Shown here: one piece after another, positions 26,324-35,357 of the stretch
Position numbering within the stretch: position 1 is the stretch's first letter
How the letters are laid out: every line of letters begins with the position of its first letter
The notes under the pieces: model-generated
The model's database searches: none
Told to the model about the DNA's origin: nothing
The model's input: only the letters and a program-made list of their open reading frames with translations
Position numbers and translations under genes: made by a program
DNA from: CAVREM01 sp963728825
GTDB lineage: Bacteria; Acidobacteriota; Vicinamibacteria; Vicinamibacterales; CAVVIG01
Direction: 5' to 3'
Length of the DNA: 64,000 nucleotides
NCBI GenBank assembly: GCA_963728825.1
Contig: CAVSLA010000001.1
Span: forward strand, 124,001-188,000

Positions 26324-27253
26324 CTACTCTATCTCAGCCTCTTCCTTGGCCTGCCGCAGCTTCAGCCAGTCGAGCGGGTTCTCCATCAGCAGCTCGCCTG
26401 GTCCCTCGAGCGGATAGTCTTTTCGCTGCGGGTACCCCTGCCAGTCTTCGGGCATGAGGATCCGGCGTCGGTCGGGATGGCCGGCGAAATTCACGCCGAA
26501 CATGTCGTAGATTTCGCGCTCGAGCCAGTTCGCCGCCGGCCAGACCGACGTCACCGAAGGGAGCGGCTGGTGCTCGCCGACGACCGTCTTGACCCGGACG
26601 CGGTGCCGATGGCGCGTCGAATACAGGCAATACACCAGGTCGAAACGCCCCGTGGCACGCGGCGGCCAGTCGGTCGCCGTCACATCCGAGCAGAGATCGA
26701 ACGCGGCGTCCGGCGCGTCGCGTAGATGTCGAGCCACCTCGAGGAGCTGCGTCGCCGGAACGATGATCGTCCAGTCGCCGACCCAGTAGCTGACATGTGA
26801 CACCGATCCGGCAATTGCCGACTGCAGCGACGCCACGAATGCCGGCGGCGTCTTGTCCGCGGGAGGCGCCGGGTCCGGAGGCCCAGCAGGTGCCGCAGCT
26901 TTCGGTGCATGCTCCGCGGCCCCCGCGGCCGGCGCTGCCTTCGCGGCCGGCGCGGCCGGCTTCGGCGCCGGCGGTTTTGCGGGAGCCGCCGGTTGGGTCG
27001 GCTTGCCGGTCGCCGAGCTCGTCTCACTGGTGGTGGCGGTCTGGGCGGCCGCCGGATTGGCCGGCTTCGGAGCTGACGTTGCCGCCGGCGCTCCCGGCGC
27101 AGCAGCCGACGCTCCGGCGCCGGGCGCATCGGTCCGCGACACTTCGCCTTTCAGTGGTTCTGCAGGCGCGCCGCTCGGCGGTTTGTCGGCCCCCGCCTTC
27201 GCGGCCGGCGCATCCGGTGCCGCATCGGCGGGCTTCTCGGGATCGTCAGCCAT
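26324..27253 (-). CDS. nuoC: NADH-quinone oxidoreductase subunit C with Ala/Pro-rich N-terminal extension
   Basis: NuoC (30-kDa subunit) packs against NuoD and NuoB in the hydrophilic arm. The family domain spans about residues 143-309: FDLCSDVTATDWP, FDLVYCLYSTRHRHRVRVK, WLEREIYDMFGVNFAGHPD and RILMPEDWQGYPQRKDYPL. Ahead of it lies a segment of about 140 residues made almost only of Ala, Pro, Lys, Thr and Gly, without a signal peptide. Typical NuoC starts near the domain. The ATG at 27253 follows the nuoA stop directly; nuoB, normally between A and C, is absent. Confidence 0.93.
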   Translation of the reverse strand: MADDPEKPADAAPDAPAAKAGADKPPSGAPAEPLKGEVSRTDAPGAGASAAAPGAPAATSAPKPANPAAAQTATTSETSSATGKPTQPAAPAKPPAPKPAAPAAKAAPAAGAAEHAPKAAAPAGPPDPAPPADKTPPAFVASLQSAIAGSVSHVSYWVGDWTIIVPATQLLEVARHLRDAPDAAFDLCSDVTATDWPPRATGRFDLVYCLYSTRHRHRVRVKTVVGEHQPLPSVTSVWPAANWLEREIYDMFGVNFAGHPDRRRILMPEDWQGYPQRKDYPLEGPGELLMENPLDWLKLRQAKEEAEIE

Positions 27254-27610
27254 CTAGGCCCACTCGAGGGCGCCCTTCTGCCAGGCGTAGTAATAGCCGA
27301 CGACGAGGATGAAGATGAAAATCAGCATCTCGATCAACCCGAACAAGGCCAGCTGATCGAAGATGACCGCCCACGGAAACATGAAAACCGTCTCGACGTC
27401 GAAGATGACGAACAGCATCGCCACCAGGTAATAGCGGATGCTGTAGCGGTCGCGCGCATCGGTCGCCGGCTCGATGCCGCACTCATACGGTTCGAGCTTT
27501 ACTTTGTTGTACTTACTGGGATGGATGAGGCTCGTGAAGACCAGCGTGAAAATCGCAAAGCCGGTCGCGACGACGACGAAAATGGCTATCGGAATGTAGG
27601 CTGAAACCAT
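27254..27610 (-). CDS. nuoA: NADH-quinone oxidoreductase subunit A
   Basis: NuoA is a three-helix membrane subunit near the quinone entry. The 118-residue product contains KLEPYECGIEP, RYSIRYYLVAMLFVIFDVETVFMFPWA and the C-terminal helix LIFIFILVVGYYYAWQKGALEW. ATG 27610 is chosen because an excellent promoter ends about 31 nt upstream; the frame stays open to 27676 but would start inside the promoter. It opens the nuo cluster. Confidence 0.95.
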   Translation of the reverse strand: MVSAYIPIAIFVVVATGFAIFTLVFTSLIHPSKYNKVKLEPYECGIEPATDARDRYSIRYYLVAMLFVIFDVETVFMFPWAVIFDQLALFGLIEMLIFIFILVVGYYYAWQKGALEWA

Positions 27611-27647
27611 GAAGATGAGACCAGGGTCGCTCGGGAAAAGCGGTTGG

Positions 27648-27676
27648 TTTATAACACGCGACCTGAGGGGTGTCAA
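27648..27676 (-). promoter_or_regulatory. Near-consensus sigma-70-type promoter of the nuo operon
   Basis: On the minus strand a perfect TTGACA (27676-27671) is followed by exactly 17 bp and TATAAA (27653-27648). Predicted transcription starts near 27641, giving a leader of about 31 nt before nuoA. This is one of the two best promoters in the window by sequence. Confidence 0.8.
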
Positions 27677-27734
27677 GAAACGCCAGGCCGCCTGATCAGC
27701 TCCCGCAAACCCTAGATTTCAAAACAGTTTGACC

Positions 27735-27740
27735 TATACT
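27735..27740 (+). promoter_or_regulatory. -10 element of the VWFA-hem operon
   Basis: TATACT ends 6 nt before the ATG at 27747, so the transcript would start at or beside the A of ATG. There is no SD. The operon that includes all hem genes would thus begin with a leaderless cistron. Confidence 0.5.
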
Positions 27741-27746
27741 TGACCC

Positions 27747-28649
27747 ATGAAGAACCAGCGCGTCGCGGCCTTGATCTTTCTCACTTCTGCCGCCGCGTTC
27801 ACTGCGTCCGCCGACCTCGGCGCGCAGGCCCAGCAGCGAGCCGTCTACGTGAGCGCGCTCGACAAGAGCGGCGCTCCGGTCTCCGAGCTCACACCCTCGG
27901 ACGTCGTCGTTCGCGAGGACGATGTCACGCGCGAAGTGCTCAACATCAGGCCGGCGACCGAGCCGATGCAGGTGGCGATTCTCGTCGACAACAGTCAGGC
28001 CGCCGAGCGCTACATCAGAGACTACCGTGAGGCGATTCCGGCGTTCATCAGCGCGCTCACCGCCGACCAGCAGCCCGGCTCGAAACATGAAATCGCCCTC
28101 GTCGCGCTCGGCGAGCGGCCGACGATTCTTTCCGACTTCACCGTCGAACCCGAACGCGTGCTGAAAGCGACGCAGCGCCTCTTCGCGGCAAATGGCAGCG
28201 GCACCTACTTCCTTGACGGCATCATCGAAGTCAGCCAGGGCATCACCAAGCGCAGTGCACCTCGGCCGGTGATCGTCGCCATCGTGACCGAGGGTCCCGA
28301 TCTGAGCAACCGCCACTTCAGACAGGTACTCGACCCGCTGCGGGTGTCTGGCGCGGCGCTGCATATCGTGATACTCGGGACACCGTCCAACCTGTCCGAA
28401 GATCGCTCGATGGTCCTCGATGAAGGGCCAAAGAAGAGCGGCGGCAGCTTCAGCACGCTGCTGCTCGGAACCGCGCTCACCAATCGGCTGAAACAGCTGG
28501 CAAACGAGCTGACGCATCAGTTCCGGGTCACCTATGCCCGGCCCAATCGGCTCATCCCGCCCGAGCAGGTGACGGTCACCTCGAAGCGGCCCGACCTCAC
28601 GGTTCGAGGAACCGCCGTGGATGCCACGCGGGAGCAGTCGCGGCCATGA
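27747..28649 (+). CDS. Exported VWFA-related protein, degenerate MIDAS
   Basis: The 300-residue protein has a signal peptide (residues 1-26, AAAFTASADLGAQA-Q). A small beta leader (YVSALDKSGAPVSELTPSDV) precedes a von Willebrand A fold. The metal site reads VDNSQAAE: the first Asp and Ser are kept, but the second Ser of DxSxS is lost. It resembles the VWFA-related proteins common in acidobacteria; function unknown, presumably protein binding in the periplasm. Its stop overlaps the next ATG (ATGA), which couples it to a second VWFA protein and then to the haem genes. Confidence 0.75.
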   Translation: MKNQRVAALIFLTSAAAFTASADLGAQAQQRAVYVSALDKSGAPVSELTPSDVVVREDDVTREVLNIRPATEPMQVAILVDNSQAAERYIRDYREAIPAFISALTADQQPGSKHEIALVALGERPTILSDFTVEPERVLKATQRLFAANGSGTYFLDGIIEVSQGITKRSAPRPVIVAIVTEGPDLSNRHFRQVLDPLRVSGAALHIVILGTPSNLSEDRSMVLDEGPKKSGGSFSTLLLGTALTNRLKQLANELTHQFRVTYARPNRLIPPEQVTVTSKRPDLTVRGTAVDATREQSRP

Positions 28650-29575
28650 CCAGGACAACACCGGCGGCGGCCGCTTCAATCCTCGCGCTGGCAACGCTCG
28701 GGGCGGATGCCCAGCAACCGTCGTTCAGGACCGGCATCGACATCGTGTCGCTGAACGTCACGGTCACGGAAGGCAACTCCCGTTACGTGACCGATCTGGA
28801 CGCGACCAACTTCAACGTCTTCGAGGACGGCGTCAAGCAGGAGGTCACGTTCTTCACCCGCGCCAACCTGCCGATCGCGCTGTCGCTGCTGATCGATACG
28901 AGCGCCAGCATGGAATCGCGTCTCGAAACCGCACAGGAAGCCGCCATCGGCTTCTCCCGGACGCTGCGCTCGCACGATCTCGCGGAAGTCGTCGACTTCG
29001 ACAGCCGCGCCACGATTCTGCAGCCGTTCACGAACGACGCGGCGCAGCTCGAACAGGCGATCCGCAAGACCTCCGCGGGCGGCTCGACGTCGATGTACAA
29101 CGCCATCTACATCGCGCTCAAGGACCTGAAGCGCGTCGTGGCGACCTCGGTCGACGACATCCGACGTCAGGCGATCGTCGTCCTGTCGGACGGCGAAGAC
29201 ACGTCCAGCCTGCTGCCGTTCGAGGAAGTGCTCGACCTCGCCAAACGATCGGAAACCGCCATCTATGCGATCGGCCTTCGGTCGGGTGAAGGCTCCGGGG
29301 CGACGCGCGGCTTCCGGGAGGCGGAGTTCGTCCTGCGCCAGCTGTCGCAGGAGACCGGCGGGCGGGCATTTTTTCCGAACGCCATCGGCGAACTGCCGGC
29401 GATCTACAAGCAGATTTCCGAGGAGCTTTCCAGTCAGTACACGATCGGCTACAGCTCCCGCAACGCCAAGCGCGACGGCGCCTGGCGCCGCATTGTCGTC
29501 CGCATCGATCGCCCGGGCACCGCCGCCCGGACCAAACAGGGGTACTACGGACCGACCGTTTCACGCACGCCATGA
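28646..29575 (+). CDS. Exported VWFA-related protein with intact MIDAS
   Basis: The 309-residue protein has a signal peptide (cleaved near LGADA-Q). The leader motif YVTDLDATNFNVFEDGVKQEVTFF is typical of acidobacterial VWFA-related proteins. A full A domain follows: the MIDAS is LIDTSASM, and the other loops include GSTSMYNAIY and VVLSDGEDTSS. The C-terminal YTIGYSSRNAKRDGAWRRI closes the family domain. It overlaps hemX by 4 nt. Ligand unknown. The intact metal site, beside a partner with a broken one, suggests the two are not redundant. Confidence 0.82.
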   Translation: MTRTTPAAAASILALATLGADAQQPSFRTGIDIVSLNVTVTEGNSRYVTDLDATNFNVFEDGVKQEVTFFTRANLPIALSLLIDTSASMESRLETAQEAAIGFSRTLRSHDLAEVVDFDSRATILQPFTNDAAQLEQAIRKTSAGGSTSMYNAIYIALKDLKRVVATSVDDIRRQAIVVLSDGEDTSSLLPFEEVLDLAKRSETAIYAIGLRSGEGSGATRGFREAEFVLRQLSQETGGRAFFPNAIGELPAIYKQISEELSSQYTIGYSSRNAKRDGAWRRIVVRIDRPGTAARTKQGYYGPTVSRTP

Positions 29576-30396
29576 ACTTCGTTCCCGTTGCGTTCTACGT
29601 CGCCGCCCTCGCGGTGTACGCGTGGCATTTCGCGCGCCGCCAGCCGGCGGTCGGCCGCACCGCGACCACGCTGCTGGTCCTGGCGGCGCTGGCCCATACG
29701 TTCGTCATCGGCATGCAGACGATGGACGTGGGCCACGTGCCGTTCGCGAACGCCAGCGCCGCCACCTCGACCTTCGTCCTGCTGCTGGCCATCGCCTACC
29801 TCTACGTGGAGATGACCACCGATGAGCGGGCGATGGGGGTGTTCATCCTGCCGATGTGCGCCGCCTTGCAGTCGATTCCGGCACTGAACCCCACTCACGA
29901 AGAACGGGCGGCGCTCTTGTCGGGGCCCTTGTTCAACCTGCATGTCTCGTCGATCCTCTTCGCCTACGCGAGCTTCGCGCTGGCGTGCGTGATCGGCATC
30001 ACCTACGTGCTGCTGTTCAAGGAAATCAAGGCGAAGCACCTGGGGTTTTTCTACGCGCGCCTGCCGTCCCTGCAGGTGCTCGACTCGATGAACCAGAAGG
30101 CGATCGTGGTCGGCTGGCTGTTCCTGACCGCCGGCCTGATCATCGGCGCGATCTGGACCGCCCAGGTGCGAGCGACCGCCCCGGGTGATCCACGGGTTCA
30201 GAACATGTCACTGCAGGATCCCAAGATTCTCGTGGCGCTGGTGTCCTGGGCGATCTACTCGTTCCAGGCCTTCGCCGCGCGACGCATCGGCTGGGGAGGC
30301 CGCCGGACCGCCTATCTCTCGGCGCTCGGCTTCGCGATCGTGCTGCTGAATTTCGTGCCGATCAGCTATTTCCTCACCCGAAGTCATGACTTCTAA
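29572..30396 (+). CDS. hemX: HemX/CcsA-like membrane protein
   Basis: A 274-residue integral membrane protein with eight predicted helices lies directly ahead of hemA and shares the TAATG overlap with it. Size, topology and the place in a hemX-A-C-D-B-L order match HemX, a CcsA-family protein that controls HemA level in Bacillus. Possible haem-contact histidines are in FNLHVSSILFAYASFALAC and ALAHTFVIGMQTMDVGHVPF. The tryptophan-rich WWD signature of true cytochrome c synthases is not seen, so HemX is preferred over CcsA. Confidence 0.78.
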   Translation: MNFVPVAFYVAALAVYAWHFARRQPAVGRTATTLLVLAALAHTFVIGMQTMDVGHVPFANASAATSTFVLLLAIAYLYVEMTTDERAMGVFILPMCAALQSIPALNPTHEERAALLSGPLFNLHVSSILFAYASFALACVIGITYVLLFKEIKAKHLGFFYARLPSLQVLDSMNQKAIVVGWLFLTAGLIIGAIWTAQVRATAPGDPRVQNMSLQDPKILVALVSWAIYSFQAFAARRIGWGGRRTAYLSALGFAIVLLNFVPISYFLTRSHDF

Positions 30397-31742
30397 TGCA
30401 CCTGTTCCTGGTCGGAATCAGCCATAAGACCGCGCCGGTCGAGCTGCGTGAACGGCTCGACTTTCACGTCCGCGGCCTGGACGTCGCGCTCCGTGAGCTG
30501 ACGCCGCGGCTGACGGCCGGCGAGGCGGTCGTGGTGTCCACCTGCAACCGGGCGGAGGTGTACGTCGCCAGCGAGCAGAGCGATCGCACGCGGGCAGAGC
30601 TGATTCGCTTCATCGCGGAGTTCCACGGCATCGATCGGACGACGCTCGCCTCGCACGTCTACGAGATGACCGACCTCGACGCCGCGCGCCACCTGTTTCG
30701 GGTGGCAGCCGGCCTCGACTCGCTGGTGGTTGGTGAGCCGCAGATTCTCGGGCAGGTGAAGGAGGCGTATACCGTCGCGTCGAGCGCGCAGGCGGTCGGG
30801 CCGGTGCTGAACCGGTTGTTCCACTCCTCGTTCGGGGTCGGGAAGCGGGTCCGCACGGAGACGGCGCTCGGCTCGGGCGCGGTTTCGGTCAGCTTCGCGG
30901 CCGTCGCGCTGGGCCGCAAGATCTTCGGCGACCTGAAGGGCCGCAGCGTGGTGGTCGTGGGCGCCGGTGAAATGGGCAAGCTGACGGCGATGCACATGAA
31001 GTCCCAGGGTGTGCAGCACGTGACGATCGTCAGCCGCACGATGGCGCACGCCGCGCGGACGGCTGAAGCCATCGGCGGCGCGCTCGCGGCGCCGTGGGAC
31101 GATCTGGATGCCGCCCTCGTCGCCAGCGATATCGTCATCAGCGCGACCGGCGCCGCCGCACCGATTCTCACCAAGGCACGCATCGAGGCGACCACCCGGC
31201 AGCGGCGCACCCGGCCGCTCTTCATCATCGACATCGCGATGCCGCGTGACGTCGAACCGGCGGCCGGCGAGCTCGAACAGGTCTTCCTCTACAACATCGA
31301 CGATCTGCAGGCCGTGGTCGCGGAAAACGTCGCGCGGCGCTCGAGCGAAATCGCGCACGCTGAAACAATCGTGGCGGAGGAAGTCGACAAGTTCGCCGGC
31401 TGGATGCGATCGCGCGGCGCGATCCCGACAGTGGTCGCCCTGCGTCAGCGGTTCGAAACGATCCGGCGCGCCGAGCTCGAGCGGCTCGACTTCAAGTTCT
31501 CGGCGCTGCCGCCCGAAGCGCGGGCGCGGGTCGACGAGGTCACCCGTTTGATCGTCGAGAAACTGCTGCTGACGCCGACCGAGCAGCTGAAAGCGCTCGG
31601 CGATCCCGACACCGTCGGCAGCTATGCGGAGGCGCTGACGCGACTCTTCGGCCTGACGCAGGCCCAGGACGAGGAAGATCGACCGGCAACCGATCGCCGC
31701 GTCGAGCCGTTCGTCCGCCCGAAGAACCGCACCGGAAACTGA
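30396..31742 (+). CDS. hemA: Glutamyl-tRNA reductase
   Basis: HemA reduces glutamyl-tRNA(Glu) with NADPH to glutamate-1-semialdehyde, the first step of C5-pathway haem synthesis. The 448-residue protein starts MHLFLVGISHKTAPVELRE. It has the catalytic Cys50 in VVVSTCNRAEVY, LVVGEPQILGQVKEAY, the NADPH site VVVVGAGEMGKLTA and a C-terminal dimerisation helix. Its substrate tRNA-Glu lies elsewhere in the window. The ATG overlaps the hemX stop by one base. Confidence 0.97.
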   Translation: MHLFLVGISHKTAPVELRERLDFHVRGLDVALRELTPRLTAGEAVVVSTCNRAEVYVASEQSDRTRAELIRFIAEFHGIDRTTLASHVYEMTDLDAARHLFRVAAGLDSLVVGEPQILGQVKEAYTVASSAQAVGPVLNRLFHSSFGVGKRVRTETALGSGAVSVSFAAVALGRKIFGDLKGRSVVVVGAGEMGKLTAMHMKSQGVQHVTIVSRTMAHAARTAEAIGGALAAPWDDLDAALVASDIVISATGAAAPILTKARIEATTRQRRTRPLFIIDIAMPRDVEPAAGELEQVFLYNIDDLQAVVAENVARRSSEIAHAETIVAEEVDKFAGWMRSRGAIPTVVALRQRFETIRRAELERLDFKFSALPPEARARVDEVTRLIVEKLLLTPTEQLKALGDPDTVGSYAEALTRLFGLTQAQDEEDRPATDRRVEPFVRPKNRTGN

Positions 31743-31748
31743 CGTTCT

Positions 31749-32756
31749 GTGTCTCCAACCAGCGAGCTGCGACTCGGCACCCGGGGCAGTCAGCTCGCGC
31801 TCTGGCAGGCCAATCGCGTCGCCGCCGAGATCGTCGCCCGCGGCGGTCCTCCCTCACGGATCGTGGTCATCAAGACGTCAGGCGATCACCTGCAGGACGC
31901 GCCGCTCTCGGAAGTGGGCGGCAAGCGCTTGTTCGTCAAGGAGATCGAGGATGCGCTGCTGCGCGAGGAAATCGATCTCGCCGTCCACAGCAGCAAAGAC
32001 ATGCCAGCGGTGCTGCCCGAAGGCTTGACGATCGGGGCCGTCCTCCCTCGTGAAGACCCGCGTGATGCGGTCGTCCTGCCTCTAGACAAGGCCGGTGCGC
32101 AGGCAGCTGACCCACCGACGATCGAGACGCTCGACGCTCTCGTGACGCTGCTCGGGCGATCGCCGTCGATCGGTACCGGCAGCGTCCGTCGGATCGCGCA
32201 GTTGTCGCGATTCTTTCCGGGCGCCCGGTTCACGCCGATTCGCGGCAACCTCGATACGCGCTTGCGCAAGCTGGACTCCGGCGAGCATGATGCGCTGGTG
32301 CTGGCAGCGGCCGGTCTGCGGCGGCTTGGATTCGAGAGGCGTATCACCTTCAGCATTCCGCCGCAGGCGTGTGTGCCCGCACCTGGACAGGGAATCGTGG
32401 CCGTGGAGATTCGAGTCGACGACGATCGGACGCGCCGCGCGGTAGCCGGCATCGACGACGGCGACGCGGCAGCGGCGCTCGTCGCCGAACGCGCGCTCGT
32501 CGAGGCGCTCGGCGGCGGCTGCCAGACGCCGGTCGGCGCGCTCGCTTCTTCAGCCGGGCCGGACGAAATCGACCTGGTCGGCGCCGTCGTGTCGCTCGAC
32601 GGAGCGCGTGCGGTGCAGGCCAGCGGTCGGGCAGCGCGCGCCGACGCCGCCGCGCTCGGCCGGCGGGTGGCGACGGCGCTTGTCGAGAAAGGCGCCGCTG
32701 ACATCCTCGCCGAGGCGCAGCGCGCGCCCGGTGTCGTCCAGGGCCTGCAGCCGTGA
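31749..32756 (+). CDS. hemC: Porphobilinogen deaminase (hydroxymethylbilane synthase)
   Basis: HemC links four porphobilinogens on a dipyrromethane cofactor. The 335-residue protein begins LRLGTRGSQLALWQAN and contains DLAVHSSKDMPA, TGSVRRIAQL and FTPIRGNLDTRL. The cofactor cysteine is in EALGGGCQTPVGA. A GTG start 6 nt after hemA and a 4-nt overlap with the next gene place it within the operon. A short insert around DKAGAQAADPPTIETL is mildly unusual. Confidence 0.97.
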   Translation: MSPTSELRLGTRGSQLALWQANRVAAEIVARGGPPSRIVVIKTSGDHLQDAPLSEVGGKRLFVKEIEDALLREEIDLAVHSSKDMPAVLPEGLTIGAVLPREDPRDAVVLPLDKAGAQAADPPTIETLDALVTLLGRSPSIGTGSVRRIAQLSRFFPGARFTPIRGNLDTRLRKLDSGEHDALVLAAAGLRRLGFERRITFSIPPQACVPAPGQGIVAVEIRVDDDRTRRAVAGIDDGDAAAALVAERALVEALGGGCQTPVGALASSAGPDEIDLVGAVVSLDGARAVQASGRAARADAAALGRRVATALVEKGAADILAEAQRAPGVVQGLQP

Positions 32757-34286
32757 GCCGGAGCATCGTCTACCTCGTTGGCGCGGGACCCGGAAATCCG
32801 GGATTGATCACGGTACGCGGGCTCGAATGCCTGGCGTCGGCGGACGTCGTTCTCTACGATCATCTCGTCCATCCCCGCCTGCTCCGCCATGCCCGCGCCG
32901 ATGCCGAGAAGATCGACGTCGGCGTCGCGGCCCCGCAGCCGACCGATCAGGAGGCGATCTGTTATCTCATCGCGGAGAAAGCCCGCGAAGGCAAGGTCGT
33001 CGCGCGTTTGAAGTGGGGCGACCCCTTCATCTTCGACTACGGGGGCACTGAAGCGCTGTTTCTGCACGAACAGGGGCTGCGTTTCGAGGTGGTTCCCGGC
33101 ATCCCTGCCGGTATCGGCGCCGCCAGCTACGCCGGCATCCCCCTGACCTATCCAGGCGGCGGCGACACGCTGACGTTCGTGCGCGGCCACGAGGACAAGG
33201 GCAAGACACCGGCGACGGTCGATTGGACGAGCCTTGCACGGCTGGACGGGACCATCGTCTGTTATGCCGGCCCCGATCAACTGCCGCACATGCTCCAATC
33301 GCTGGTCGCCCACGGCCGTTCCGACAGTGACTCGGCGGCGATCATTTACGACGGGACGCTCGCCACCCAGCAGACGACGCTCGGCACGCTCGCTGAGATT
33401 GCGCAGACCGTCAAGCAGTCGACCGACCGTCGGGCGGCGATCCTGATCGTGGGCCGGGTGGCGGGACTGCGCGAACACTTGCGCTGGTTCGATGCGCGCC
33501 CACTGTTCGGCAAGCGCGTGCTCGTGACGCGGCCGCGGGAGCAGGCGGCCGAGCTGGTCGCGCTGCTCGAATCACACGGCGCGGAGGCCATCGAGGCACC
33601 GATGATCCGCATCGTGCCACCGGACGACTACGGGCCGCTTGATTCCGCGTGCGCGGCGATCGACGATTTCGATTGGATCGTGTTCGCCAGCGCCAATGCC
33701 GTCGACGTCTTCATCAAGCGGCTGCTCGCCACGCCGCTGGACCTGCGGGCGCTCAAGGACGTCAAACTGTGCGCGGTCGGTCCGGCGACAGCGGAGCGGC
33801 TGGCCCAGGCCGGTCTGAAGGTCGATCTCATCCCGGCGGAATACCACGCCGAAGCGCTGGTCGAAGCGCTCACGGAAACCGGCACCGTGCGCGGCTTGCG
33901 TGTCCTGCTGCCGCGCGCCGACATCGGGCGTGAGGTTGTCGCCGAGGAACTGCGCAAGCGCGGCGCCGACGTCACCGAGGTGATTGCCTACCGGACAGTG
34001 ATCGTCGATCCCGAACGCGAAGGCGAGGCGGACATCTATCGAATGCTGCTCGACCGGCGGATCGACGTCGTCACATTCACGAGCGCGTCGGCGGTGCGGA
34101 ACCTGGTGCGGGCGCTCGGCGCCGAGCCGGCCGCCGACCTGCTGCGGACGACGGTGGTAGCCTCAATCGGTCCGGTGACCGCCGAGGCCGCGGCGCAGTA
34201 CAACATACAGAGTACCGGTGGTGCCCGGCGAATACACGATTCCCGCGCTGGTCGAGGCCATCGTCGAGCATTTCGTTCGCAAGTAG
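32753..34286 (+). CDS. cobA-hemD: Fused uroporphyrinogen-III C-methyltransferase / uroporphyrinogen-III synthase (one frameshift)
   Basis: The N-terminal domain (residues 1-240) is a SUMT/CobA methyltransferase, with VYLVGAGPGNPGLITVRG, VVLYDHLVHPRLL, VARLKWGDPFIFDYGG and PGIPAGIGAASYAGIPLT. The C-terminal domain (about 250-510) is HemD, which closes hydroxymethylbilane to uroporphyrinogen III. One protein thus makes uroporphyrinogen III and can divert it to precorrin-2 for sirohaem or cobalamin. The frame breaks near 34217 by one extra base. Restoring it gives the expected end VPGEYTIPALVEAIVEHFV and a TAG at 34284, 7 bp before hemB. Without correction the tail is nonsense and runs into hemB. 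Confidence 0.9.
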
Positions 34287-34293
34287 AGGGCTT

Positions 34294-35295
34294 ATGAATC
34301 CCACTCTTCACACCGCCCGGGCGACGCTGAAGCTCACCCGCCGGCTGCGGCGGCTTCGGACCTCGGAGCCGATGCGCGCGCTGGTGCGCGAAACCCGTCT
34401 GTCGCCGGACATGTTCGTGCTGCCACTGTTCGTCTGTGAGGGCGAGGGCGTCCGGCGCGAGGTGTCATCGATGCCGGGCGTGTTCAATGTGTCCGTCGAC
34501 GAGGCGGTCCGCGAAGCGACCGCCGCCAAGGCCGACGGCGTCCGCAGCGTCCTGCTGTTTGGCCTGCCGGAACAGAAGGACGATATCGGATCGAGCGCCT
34601 ACGATCCCGAGGCGCCGGTGCAGACCGCGGTTCGGGCGATCAAGGCCGCGGCGCCCGATCTGCTGGTCATCACCGACGTCTGCCTCTGCGAATACACCGA
34701 CCATGGACACTGCGGCGTGATCATCGACGATGAGATCGCCAACGACCAGACGGTTGAGCAGCTGGTCCGCGCCGCCGTCTCACATGCAGCGGCGGGCGCC
34801 GACATCGTCGCGCCGTCGGACATGATGGACGGGCGTGTCGGAGCAATCCGACAGGCGCTCGACGAACGGTCCTTCGAGAACGTGGCGATCATGTCGTACG
34901 CCGCGAAGTACTGCTCGGCGTTCTATGGACCGTTCCGGGAAGCTGCCGCCTCGGCGCCGCAGTTCGGCGATCGACGGTCGCATCAGATGGATCCCGCCAA
35001 TGCGCTCGAAGCGCTGCGCGAAGTCGAGCGGGACGTGGAGGAGGGCGCTGACATCGTCATGGTGAAGCCGGCGCTGCCCTACCTGGACGTCATCGCCCGG
35101 GTGAAGGAGCGTTTCCAGTATCCGACCGCGGCGTATCAGGTCAGCGGCGAGTACGCGATGCTGAAGGCGGCCGCGCGCAACGGCTGGATTGACGAACGGC
35201 GCGCCATGCTGGAGAGCCTCACGGCGATTCATCGCGCCGGCGCGGACATCATCATCACCTACTATGCGCGGGAGGCCGCTCGGGCCGTTCGCTGA
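34294..35295 (+). CDS. hemB: Delta-aminolevulinic acid dehydratase (porphobilinogen synthase)
   Basis: HemB condenses two aminolevulinates to porphobilinogen. The 333-residue protein has the zinc-binding cysteines in DVCLCEYTDHGHCG, indicating the Zn-dependent type. The active-site lysine regions are MSYAAKYCSAFYGPFR and IVMVKPALPYLD. YQVSGEYAMLKAAA is the family block near the end. It begins at ATG after AGAGGG and is separated from hemL by 62 bp. Confidence 0.97.
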   Translation: MNPTLHTARATLKLTRRLRRLRTSEPMRALVRETRLSPDMFVLPLFVCEGEGVRREVSSMPGVFNVSVDEAVREATAAKADGVRSVLLFGLPEQKDDIGSSAYDPEAPVQTAVRAIKAAAPDLLVITDVCLCEYTDHGHCGVIIDDEIANDQTVEQLVRAAVSHAAAGADIVAPSDMMDGRVGAIRQALDERSFENVAIMSYAAKYCSAFYGPFREAAASAPQFGDRRSHQMDPANALEALREVERDVEEGADIVMVKPALPYLDVIARVKERFQYPTAAYQVSGEYAMLKAAARNGWIDERRAMLESLTAIHRAGADIIITYYAREAARAVR

Positions 35296-35357
35296 GACCT
35301 GACCGCCGGCCGCCGCCAGTTCGCGGCCGTCCGGTACGAAACCTGCCTCAGTTGACT

